A stretch of 64,000 nucleotides of DNA from assembly GCA_963576565.1 (NCBI GenBank), contig OY755047.1, forward strand, positions 10,014,931-10,078,930, read 5' to 3'. Numbering within the stretch: position 1 is the stretch's first letter; each line of letters opens with the position of its first letter. Below, piece by piece: positions 42,283 through 54,200 of the stretch. The notes beneath the pieces are model-generated. The model saw only the letters and a program-made list of their open reading frames with translations, was not told the DNA's origin and did not search any database. The stretch is from Aspidapion aeneum (lineage: Eukaryota > Arthropoda > Insecta > Coleoptera > Brentidae). A program made the position numbers and the translations under genes.

Positions 42283-45200
42283 CTGAAAAATAAAATCAGG
42301 AGAATAGTTAGAAATTGACACCAGAGCCATTCGTAGCATAACAAAAACATCTTATGTAAAAAAAGGCCAAGTACCCAAAAATGGTATTTTGTAAAAAGGA
42401 CTGAGGCCAAGCTTTTTAATACATATTTCAAAATTAAAGGTTCTGACTAATTTGGAAATATTTTTTAAAACTTTGCTTTTACAGCCAAACTTGTTTATGT
42501 TCTTGTACCACTGTGCCTAAGAGTCAATTATGAAGCCGTAATAGACAAGTTTAAATAAAGATTTCGAAATTGGTAAGACGCTTTCATTTTGAAATGTGTA
42601 TTGGAAAACTTATAGTGCAGGCGCTGTAGGTAGTTGAGTATGCAAAATATGAGGACCGCAGTTTGACAATGAATTCTAGCTGACAATAGGTCCCAGATTA
42701 ACGATCTGAACAGCGAAGAGGAGCTTATATACAGGGTGTCCCAGAACTAATGGTACATGGTTAAACTGTATAAAATATTACGATTTAGCCATACGTACCT
42801 TAGTCCAAAAGTTCGTATTAACCGAGATACAGGGTGTTAAACTTTATTTTTTCAATTCGATTTTCTTTAATAACTTTTTTACTAATTAATATTTTTGCAA
42901 AAACTAACCAGCATGTAAGTTTTTTTAAAATTGGCAAGACGATTCCGTTGAAAAATTTGATGTAAAGTGTACAGGGTGTTCCTTGGACCATTACCATTGC
43001 ATAAAATCAGTATATTTTTTTTGTGCCTCAGTGTATTACAGTAAAATAATGGTTTTCCCATTCAAAAAAGTTATACTGTTTTAACGTCGCTCAGAGCAAC
43101 GGTTTTTGAGTTTTTTGCATTTAAAGTTTTTATTGCATGTGAGTAATCTGCCTAATTTATGTATGATACTTTCTTCAATTCTTTCTACTAATTAATAATT
43201 TTGCACAAGAAATTGGGTTTAGTGATTTTTGGGCATGGAAAACTTATTTTTGGTAAAAAAATAAAAATATTATACAGGGTGTTCTCTGGATCGGTACCGT
43301 TACATTAAAATAGGTCTAACTTTTTTGTTCCTCGGTGTATACAAAATTCTATAAAATACATTAATTTTTTTTTAAGTGAAAAAGTTATAGCGTTTTGATG
43401 TCGCTTAGAGCAACGGTTTTTAAGATATTTAAATTATTAGTTTTTATTGTATGCGTAAAAGATTTTTGATTAAATTCTTACCTACTTCATACATATTAGC
43501 TGTAATCAATAATTTTTTATACCATTTTAAGATTGGATGTTTTTTTAAGAAATATTAAGTTAAAAAATATACAAAATGGTTCTTGAATTATCAAGTTATT
43601 GTCCGTTATTGAAACGTAGGGCGATGTTTTTAATGAGGAACAAAAACTTTTTCGTATTAGTGTTTTTAAAAATAGTAAGTACGTATACTTTATTAATGCA
43701 ACTATTTTTTTATTGTTTTGAAAGAAAATTATAATTATTAATAAAATTAATATTTTACTATTTATTGTCTCAGCAACAAAGTTAAAATTTTAAAATTGAC
43801 AAAGCTTTGAAAATAAAAAACAATAAAATCCAATAAAGTTGCTGTCTGCGTCTATTCTGTCAAACTTTCTTAAAACTACAGAACTGTTTATAAAATTACT
43901 TAATAATTAAAATCATATTCTATTTAAAAACCTGCTTAAGTATACACCGAGACACAAAAAAAAATACACTGATGGTTTTAATGCAATGGTAGTGGTCCAA
44001 AAAGCACCCTGTACATTGTTCATCAACTTTTTCAACGGAATCGTCTTGGAAATTTCAGAAAAACCTACTTGCTGGTTAGTTTTTGCAAAAATATTAATTA
44101 GTAGAAAGAATTGAAGAAAGTATCATACATAATTTAGGCATTTCACTCACATGCATTAAAAACTTTAAATGCAAAAATCTCAAAAACCGTTACTCTGAGC
44201 GACTTTAAAACAGTATAACTTTTTTAAGTAAAAAGGATGGAAAAACCATTATTTTACATAAAAACTGGTATACACCGAGGCACAAAAAAAATACAGTGAT
44301 TTTAAGGCAATGGTGGTGGTCCACCCTATACATTGTACATCAAAATTTTCAACGGAATCGTCTTGCCAATTTCAAAAAAATTTACACGCTTCTTATTTTT
44401 TGCAAAAATATTAATTAGTAAAAAAGTTATTAAAGAAAATCGAATTGAAAAAATTAAATTTAACACCCTGTATCTCGGTTAGTACGAACTCTTTGACTAA
44501 GGTAAGTGTGGCTAAATCGTAATATTTTGACCCAGGGAATCTACAGTTTAACTATGTACCATTAGTTCTGGGACACCCTGTATATATATATGCTCTGACA
44601 GTCAACTAAACGCACCCAAGATTGCTGACGGCTTGGTGGAAGAATGCGCAGAGGCGCTGGAGACCCTAAGCGATGGCAAACGGGTGACGCTGGTTTGGGT
44701 TCCGGGACATACGGGGCAGGAACCGCCTATGTAGGACCGGAGCCACTTTTGGGCGTGACAAAAAGACAAGTTCAAAGCGGACTAAACAAATGGGCCCAGG
44801 ACGCGCTATTAAACTCCTGGGAAACAGGAACGGGTTGCAGACAGACCAGAGAATTAGTAGACCGTCCAAAAGCGAGCAGAATTAGATGGATGCTGGGACG
44901 GACACGAAAAGACCTCGGACTGCTGATAGGTACTCTAACCGGACATAACCGGTTGAGGAGGCACATGACACGTATAGGAGTCGAGAATGACCCGACCTGC
45001 CCAGCCTGTGGACAGGAAGAAGAGACATCAAGACACCTCGTGGCAGAATGCGAGGCCTACGCAAGGATGAGACAACAGGCACTCGAAGTGCCAACTCTGA
45101 GCGAGGAAGAACTGCACATGCTCAAATGGGCAGACTTACTGGACTTTGTAAAGAGAACAGGAAGGCCCAATGAGTTACCCGACCATCAAAGAGAAGTGCA

Positions 45201-48200
45201 GAGAGTGGGTTAAGGGACAGACTTGGGGCATGGCAAAAATGGCCTACTTGTCAGACCTGCGGGTCAACCCCCCACTACTACTACTAACGATCTGAATGTT
45301 GCCAAGCCAGATTTTGGTCCAATTTGTTTCTGAGCAAATTGGATAAAACCTGTAACAAAATTAATTTGTTTGGTGATTTGTGAAAATTTATTTTATTTAC
45401 AGACCCCTGTAAAGTTTCAATTTAAAGCTAAATCTTACTTTGTGATACAGCATTTAAAAGAATATTTCATTGTCTATAATCGACTATGGATCATAATTTT
45501 TGATAGAGGGCTTGGTTTTTAAGATAATCAGGTAAAACATGTGTTTTTTTTTTTTTACATTTTCTCAATAAACGGACGCCGCTGGAAAGTTTGGTATTAG
45601 TCTGACCGCACTAACTTATATACTATTAAAAAGGAAATTTCATTTTCTACAATAAAGTGTAAAATATATTTTTTTCCCAAAAAGCTTAGTTTTTGGGAAA
45701 ATTCGACAAAACTTGTAAAAAAATTGGTAAGTTTAGTGATTTTTCAAAATTGATGTAATTTAGGGACGGCCCTAAATTGTTATAAATAAAAATAATCTTG
45801 CCTTTGGATACATCATTTTAAGGGAAATTTTATTGTCTACAATCGACTATAGAACACAATTTTTGATAACAAGCTTAGTTTTCAAGAAAATCTGGTAAAT
45901 CATGTAATAAACATGTTTCTTTTTTTTCATTTTTTTATTTCACCTCAGTAAACGGACGCCGCTGAAGAGTTTGTCATTGGTTGAACTTTACTGACTAATA
46001 CATCGTTGCAAAGCAAATTTTATTTTCTATAATAAAGGTAATTTTATATTTTTCCCTAAGAAGCTTAGTTTTTGAGAAAATTTGAAGAAAACCTCAAAAT
46101 CTCAGGTTTTGGGGGGTTTTTGGGGATTTTTGCTGCTAAAATTTAAGAAACTGATATAATTTTATTTTTGTGTTGGATTTTATACATTTTTGATTCATTT
46201 CTCTTTCATTGTGACTTTAAGGCGTCAACTTAGTTAAATTTTCAGAAATTCGAACACGACTATAAGAGAAGCGGGGATTAAAAAAAATTGGACCAAAACC
46301 TGGCTTGGCAACATCCAGATCGTTAATCTGTGACCTAAAATCCATTGTCAAACTGCGGTCCTCATATTTTGCATACTCAACTACCTACAGCGCCTGCATT
46401 ATTAGCTATAATTTGATCGTAATCCTTTTTATGGAATATCATTTTCGCGTACTTGGCCTAGTACCTAGTAAAATCTATGGAAACTTGGAGGAAATGTTAG
46501 CTCTATAGAGGTCTACATCTGTGCAAATTTTGAGTTTGATAGGTCATTAGAAAAAAGTTAGTTTAGTTCATATAATCTCACCTAGGATATTGAGGGTTCC
46601 TTGTTCGGACAACTCATTGCCCACAATATACTTGACAGCGTGGAATTTCTGATCTCCCGAGTTGTAAAGATCCTCACTAAATGGCTTTTTACTCAGAGTA
46701 TGTCTTTTGCTTGGATCTATCAGCGTGGTCTGACCTGGTATAATTACATAGGAGTCTTTGGTCTTCTTTTCTGAGGTCGGAATTCCTAGAAGATAATTAA
46801 ACATATTAATTCGAATAATTGTTTCTTCCTTTTGAATTTGCTGCATCAATTCTTGATTCGTTACTCTCCTTTCCATGATTAGTAGTAGTAGTAGTAGTAA
46901 AGGATGACCTGTAGGTCAGACAAGGTCCTTTTTACCTTGCCCATTCCTGACTATACTCTCTGAACTTCCATTTGATGTCTAGGTAGCTCATTGGTCCTTC
47001 CTGTTCTCTTTACAAAGTCCAGTATGTTCCACATTTAAGCAAATGCAGCTCTTCCTGGCTCAGGGTTTGTGCCTTAAGTGCCTGTTGTCTCACATTTTAC
47101 CTCGTGGTGCCATGATGTTTCTTCTTCTTGTCCTCCTGCACGTGTCAGGTGATTCCTCAACCGGTTATGGCCAGTTGGAATACCTATCAGTAGTCCAATA
47201 TCTTTTCGTGTCAGTCCAACATCTTTTCGTGTCCGTTTACGAACTCTCTGGTCTATCTGCAACCTGTTCCTGTTTCCCAGGAGTTCCTTTTTATAATTAC
47301 TATCAAAATTATCAAGATTTTTTCTTCCTTTTGAATTGTTGGCATCAATTCGTGATTCGTAACTCTCCTTTCCATGACAAGTAGTACCAGTAGTAGTGAC
47401 GGATGACCTGTAGGTCAGAGAAGGTCCTCTTTACCTTACCCAAGGTCTAATCCTGACCACACTCTCTGAACTTCGACTTGATGTCTAGGTAGCTCATTGG
47501 GCCTTCCTGTTCTCTTTACAAAGTCCAGTTTTACAAAGTCCTGGAGTTCCTGTTGTCTCATCCTTGCGTAGGCCTCATATTTTACCACGTGGTACCTTGA
47601 TGTTTCTTCTTCCTGTTCTCCTGTACGTGTCAGGTGCTTCCTCAACCGGTTATGGCCAGTTGGAATACCTATCAGTAGTCCAATATCTTTTCGTGTCAGT
47701 CCAACATCTTTTCGTGTCCGTTTACGAACTCTCTGATCTATCTGCAACCTGTTCCTGTTTCCCAGGAGTTCCTTTTCATGATTACTATCAAAATTCTCAA
47801 GATTTTTTCTTTATTTTGAATTTTTGGCATCAATTCTTGATTCGTAACTCTCCTTTTCATGATAAGTAGTACTAGTAGTAGTGATGGATGACCTGTAGGT
47901 CAGAGAAGGTCCTTTTTACCTTGCCCAAATCCTGACCACACTCTCTGGAGTTCCATTTGATGTCTAGGTAGCTCATTGGGCCTTCCTGTTCTCTTTACAA
48001 AGTCCAGTATGTCCCACATTTGAGCAAATGCAGCTCTTCCTCGCTCAGGGTTTGTGCTTTAAGTTCCTGTTGTCTCATCCTTGCGTAGGCCTCACATTTT
48101 ACCACGTGGTGCCTTGATGTTTCTTCTTCCTGTCCTCCTACACGTGTCAGGTGCTTTCTCAACCGGCTATGGCCAGTTGGAATACCTATCAGTAGTCCAA

Positions 48201-51200
48201 TATCTTTTCGTGTCAGTCCAACATCTTTTCGTGTCCGTTTACGAACTCTCTGGTCTATCTGCAACCTGTTCCTGTTTCCCAAGAGTTCCTTTTCATGATT
48301 ACTATCAAAATTCTCATGATTTTTTCTTCATTTTGAATTTTTGGCATCAATTCTTGATTGGTAACTCTCCTTTCCATGATAAGTAGTACTAGTAGTAGTG
48401 ATGGATGACCTGTAGGTCAGAGAAGGTCCTTTTTACCTTGCCCAAATCCTGACCACACTCTCTGGAGTTCCATTTGATGTCTAGGTAGCTCATTGGGCCT
48501 TCCTGTTTCCTTTACAAAGTCCAGTACGTTCCACATTTGAGCAAATGCAGCTTTTTCTTGGTCAGGGTTTGTGCCTGGAGTGCCTGTTGTCTCATCCTTG
48601 CGTAGGCCTCACATTTTACCACGTGGTACCTTGATGTTTCTTCTTCCTGTTCTCCTGCACGTGTCAGGTGCTTCCTCAACCGGTTATGGCCAGTTGCAAT
48701 ACCTATACAGTCCAACATCTTTTCGTGTCCGTTTACGAACTCTCTGGTCTATCTGCAACCTGTTCCTGTTTCCCAGGAGTTCCTTTTCATGATTACTATC
48801 AAAATCTCAAGATTTTTTCTTCATTTTGAATTTTTGGCATCAATTCTTGGTTCGTAACTCTCCTTTCCATGATAAGTAGTACTAGTAGTAGTGATGGATG
48901 ACCTGTATGTCAGAGAAGGTCCTTTTTACCTTGCCCAAATCCTGACCACACTCTCTGGAGTTCCATTTGATGTCTAGGTAGCTCATTGGGCCTTCCTGTT
49001 GTCTTTACAAAGTCCAGTATGTCCCACATTTGAGCAAATGCAGCTCTTCCTCGCTCAGGGTTTGTGCCTTAAGTTCCTGTTGTCTCATCCTTGCGTAGGC
49101 CTCACATTTTACCACGTGGTACCTTGATGTTTCTTCTTCCTATCCTGCACGTGTCAGGTGCTTCCTCAACCGGTTATGGCCAGTTGGAATACCTATCAGT
49201 AGTCCAATATCTTTTCGTGTCAGTCTATATCTTTTCGTGTCCGTTTACGAACTCTCTGGTCTATCTGCAACCTGTTCCTGTTTCACACTCTCTGAACTTC
49301 CATTTGATGTCTAGGTAGCTCATTGGGCCTTCCTGTTCCCTTTACAAAGTCCAGTACGTTCCACATTTGAGCAAATGCAGCTCTTCCTTGGTCAGGGTTT
49401 GTGCCTGGAGTGCCTGTTGTCTCATCCTTGCGTAGGCCTCACATTTTACCAAAGTGGTACCTTGATGTTTCTTCTTCCTATCCTCCTGCACGTGTCAGGT
49501 GCTTCCTCAACCGGTTATGGCCAGTTGGAATACCTATCAGTAGTCCAACATCTTTTCGTGTCCGTTTACGAACTCTCCGGTCTATCTGCAACCTGTTCCT
49601 GTTTCCCAGGAGTTCCTTTTCATGATTACTATCAAAATTCTCAAGATTTTAGAAAGAAATATTAACTGTTATATAATTGACATTACCTGGTATATTCATC
49701 TCAAATATCGCTCCTTCTCTATCACCGATAGTCTTTTTATGTTGCTGCTGTCGCAATCGGGACATAATTTCGTTGTTACATTGCTCTACAATTGAGTCTA
49801 GGTTGTTCTTGTTATCGGAGAGGTCGCTAGTGTCGCTTTCGCCTTGCGGTGACGTGTGTTGACGTTTAAGGGCTGCGTCATAACATCCGGAATCCCTAGA
49901 AAACGAATTTGATCGTTTAATTTATCAAACTGACCCGAGGTGCTCTTGTGATCTTTGTATCTCTTTTCAATTCATCTTATAACAGAAGGACTTTGTTAAT
50001 GGATGACTTAACCAAAATTTGACTGTTTTGACACCCTGAACAAAATTGTACACAACATACCTTGGAAATTGACGTCTTCCAAATGGTGAATGCGAACTAT
50101 GCATAGAATCAGTTGCTAAAACTCTGTTTTGGTCGTCATTTTCGCTGCTGCTTCCTGCAATATCTCCTTCACTGCCAGCTAAAATAAATAAATTGAAGAG
50201 TTTACATGTTTTATCTGAGTTCAATTTTTGTCTCAGTTTTTGTTAAATGCATTACTTACAGTCTAACTCATGCAATAACTGGACAGCTGTTAAAATTTTT
50301 GCTCTATGTTCCGCATTGACAATGCCCAAATAGTCCATGTCTGAAGGTTCAATTTCTTTAAACAGTTCTAAATCTTCGTAGCCATTTAGGACAAATACTG
50401 AGATGTATTCTGGAAGGTTGATTTTTTGAAGAAGATCCTCTACACTAATTGGTTTTCCTAAAAAATACACGAAAAATTAAACTTTATTTTTATTTATTTA
50501 AAAATACAAGTTGCCGTAGCATTAGTATAAATATCTATGTTTGTGTAACTATCTATAATCTTATGACGTAGCACCAGGCAATCTTCTAAAATATCATAGA
50601 TAAATACTAAATAAGATAGATATCATTATTAAACTTCTTTACTACTTGTGTACTATAGTATTTACCTTTAATGTTCCTATGCCATTTCACTTCTCTTTTT
50701 GGTTTGACGTTTCGTTCTGACAATAATTCTACGTTGATAAATTTAAAAGTGCCTTTTCTACCTTGACATATGCCCCACCACTGACCGCTTGCGTTCATTG
50801 AAACTATGTCTATTATATCACCAGCCTAAAAACCAGAAATATCTCAAAAATTATTTAAGATAGTTAACTTGAAGATCCTTAATAATATTTTGCAGAAGTA
50901 AAAAATTAAAGACCATGAGGGTATATACTTAGATTCTTGACTCCAAAATATACATATACTTAAAGCATCGGTCCTAAGCTTTTGATTCATATACATTGTC
51001 TCGAGCAGTAATTACCTTAAATTTTAACGCTTCCTTGTCATAAGGACTTGGCACTTGGTCTATCAGAGCTCTGGCCCTCCCCACGATTTGATCTGTCGGA
51101 CTTGCTTCCATTTCTTCGTTGGAAATTGAGCTATGGTTGCTACCTGCTCTAACCAGGGCTTGAGTACCTAAAGAATATGAAAGGTTAATATAGAGATTGT

Positions 51201-54200
51201 GATATATAACAGAATCATTTTTCTTCGAGTTCTTTTTGAAGAAAAATAAGTTTTTTGTTCAAACTTACTGGATCCACTACCACTAGGTATGCTTTCAACA
51301 CTGCTTGCTGAACAAGTGTAGGCCTGGTCCTGGATTCTTGGGTCTTCACCTTTAAGTCTAGAGACCTTTCTTTGAATGTCCTCCCTGAGACCTCTTACTT
51401 TCCCGACTAGGCTACTGACTCCTGCGTTTGAAGAACGATTGCTACCATCACTCGACTAAAATAAAAATATATATTTCTTTAATTATTTCCTTAGTGTAGT
51501 TTCTAACCTTTTAACCATTTGGTGTCCCTAGTCAAGGCAAGTGAGCATCGACAATTGAAGAAACACATACTTACCACGTGGACTGTCGCTATTTGCTGAC
51601 TGGAGTTGCTGTAGGTGTCTTGGTCTTCGTAATCGGAGCTTTGACTAGGTGAAAGCCCATCTTCACTTCTAGGGTAGTTATGTCCTCTCCTACATACAAA
51701 ATAAAGTCGTTATGGCCGGGACCAATTCGTAACGGACGAGAAAAATTTGTTACGGACGAGACAAATTTGTTACGGACGAGACAAATTTGTTACGGACGAG
51801 ACAAATTTGTTACGGACGAGACAAAGTTGTTACGGACTAGACAAATTTGTTACGGACGAGACAAATTTGTTACGGACGAGACAAATTTGTTACGGGCGAG
51901 AAAATTTTTTTACGGACAAGACAATTTTTTTACGGACGAGACAATTTTGTCACGGGCGAGACAAATTTGTTACGGATAAGACAAATTTGTTACTGACAAT
52001 ACAAATTTGTTACTGACGAGACAAATTTGTTTATAACGAGAAATAATTAAAAACTAACGTAAAATGATTACCTATAGTGTCTCATTTTTTCTCTCTCCAA
52101 CTGGCTGTAATACTGCGGCGATATCATCTGCTGCATCTCCAAAACTTCGGATCTGGCGGTGTCCATGGATAGAGTGGAGAGTCTCGAACTGATGCTTTGG
52201 ACGTCTGAGCCTGCGTAGTCTCCGCTTTCGCGGTTTCTTGAAGATCTGGAATACAGTTAAATATATACAGGGTGTCCCAAATTCGATGTTTTTGGGTTTG
52301 GGGTTGAAAAAAGTTCATATTTTGGAAGGGAGCCAAATTGAAAACCTTTAGGGGAGATAGAGGTCAAATTTTAAAAGAAATTAAAATGTAAAAAATCATG
52401 CTACATTCAGCCGTTTTCGAGCTACAGGGGGGTTTTTGTAAAAGTCTGCCTTTTGGCCTTAAAATTTTAGGAGAAGTTAAACCAAACTAAGTAACCCGTG
52501 CGTTTTTTATAAAAAGATGCAAAATACATTTCTGTTGTATCTTACCTGAGGGGTATTATTGTAGGGGGATACCCTGCCTCACGGGGGAGAATCAACCCCC
52601 TCCTAGGGGTATGACAGCTGGCCAACTCCCTGGGCAGAGAAATGTCACCTGCACTGCGTAAGGAAATCACTCCCTCACCATTTTTCTGGTCTGGACGGTT
52701 TAGGGTGAAGCACACTCTACCATTCTAAAAAAGCAAGGAAAATATTATTAAATATACCTAGTGTTAGTTACTGTTTTAAAAGCCTTTTCTTTTTGTATGG
52801 GGTGTTAAAAAAAATTGATAAGAAAACAATGAAACAAATAAATAAATGAAACAAATAACCATAAAAAAATATACAGTGTCGGGGACACAAAGAATTTTTT
52901 CCTCTTGTCAACTCCATCCAGGGACACACTATTTTAATTTTTTTTATATATTTTGTTATTAAAGTAAGTATCTACCTGAATTATTGCTTGTGGTCCTCCT
53001 GCACCCATCAGGAAGTCTTCAGGATCGCTTTCGTAGGGAGGTTCGTCATACCAATGCCCAAGCCTAAGGTCGTGCGGATGGTGGTGGGGCGTCATTTGAG
53101 GGGCTAACATCCTGGCATCATCATCGTACATATAGGTATCATCTAAAATTAAAAATACTTCTTTAAGTTAACATTACAAAGTTAGAGCATAGTAGGGTTA
53201 TACCAACCATGAAGGTAATACCGGCCATGCAAGTAATAAGGACCATGCAGGTAATACCGACCATGGTAGTAATAGCGGCCATGGGTGCAATAATGGCCAT
53301 TGTGAGTAATTCCCGTCATGGACAGTAATTCCGACCGTATATCTCCTAGGGAAATGGGTCGGGTTCGTGACAAAAAACGACCAGTTAGAGTAAATAAATT
53401 TTTATTTCTAAAAAGGTGAGCAGTAGGTGAACCTGTGACATTTTTTTGTACAATATATCGCGATTTCTTTAGGGAAAGAAAACTACCAATTTAGAGCAAG
53501 GAGAAAGATTAGCATGATGGTAATACCGACCATAATGGTAATGCCGATAATGATGGAAATACCGACTAGTATGGTATTACCGGTCATAAGGTTAATAACG
53601 ATCATGGTGGGTAATTCCAAACTTTTAAAATTTTAGTGACCTCAGCCAGGTTTGTCACAATTATGACAGTGATGAATCTGATCAATTAAAATCAGGTTTT
53701 CGCAAAATAATGAAACTTCTATCATCATTTAAAATAAATAAATTTTGATTTCTAAAAGGGAACGGTAAGTAACCCGTGACCTTTTTTTTAAATTAGCAAT
53801 TTAGAGCAAGGAAGAAAGATTAGCACTTAACAAAATTTGGTACACCCCGGCCTAAGATTTAGGATTTAGCAGTGGCTAAAAAGAAAATGTCCTAGTTTAT
53901 ATACACCGCGAGTTATACCGACCATGATTGTAATAACGACCATAATGGTAATACCGACCATAATAGTAATTCCGACCATGATGGATATACCGACCAGTAT
54001 AATTATTACCGGTCATAACGTTAATAACAGTCCTAGTGGGTGATTCCGGCAATAGACATCAGCCAGGTTTGTCACAATTATTACAGTGACGAATCTAATG
54101 AAATAAAATCAGGTTTTCGCAAAATAATGACACTCCTACCATCGTTTAAAATAAATAAATTTTGATTTTCTAAAAAGGAACGGTAGGTAACCCGTGACCT

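Larger units (their letters stand above)
42711..45284 (+). mobile_element. 5'-truncated LINE insertion with 12-bp duplication
   Basis: TAACGATCTGAA at 42699-42710 and again at 45285-45296 is a perfect target-site duplication. The LINE begins CAGCGAAGAGGAGCTTA, is interrupted, and ends in CACTACTACTAC. The same tail family makes the array at 46872-49640. Confidence 0.85.
42616..46398. mobile_element. Outer inverted-repeat element, triple-nested
   Basis: Arms of about 90 bp, GCAGGCGCTGTAGGTAGTTG at left and CAACTACCTACAGCGCCTGC at right, bound the block. A LINE is inserted at 42711-45284 and a foldback is inserted inside the LINE. The remaining interior, 45297-46300, has two related units of about 380 bp, each with AAACGGACGCCGCTG. 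Confidence 0.75.

Noticed and set aside
44644..45213. 189-residue open frame as a host gene
   Set aside because: It is the decayed 3' part of a LINE polyprotein with its target duplication at both sides.
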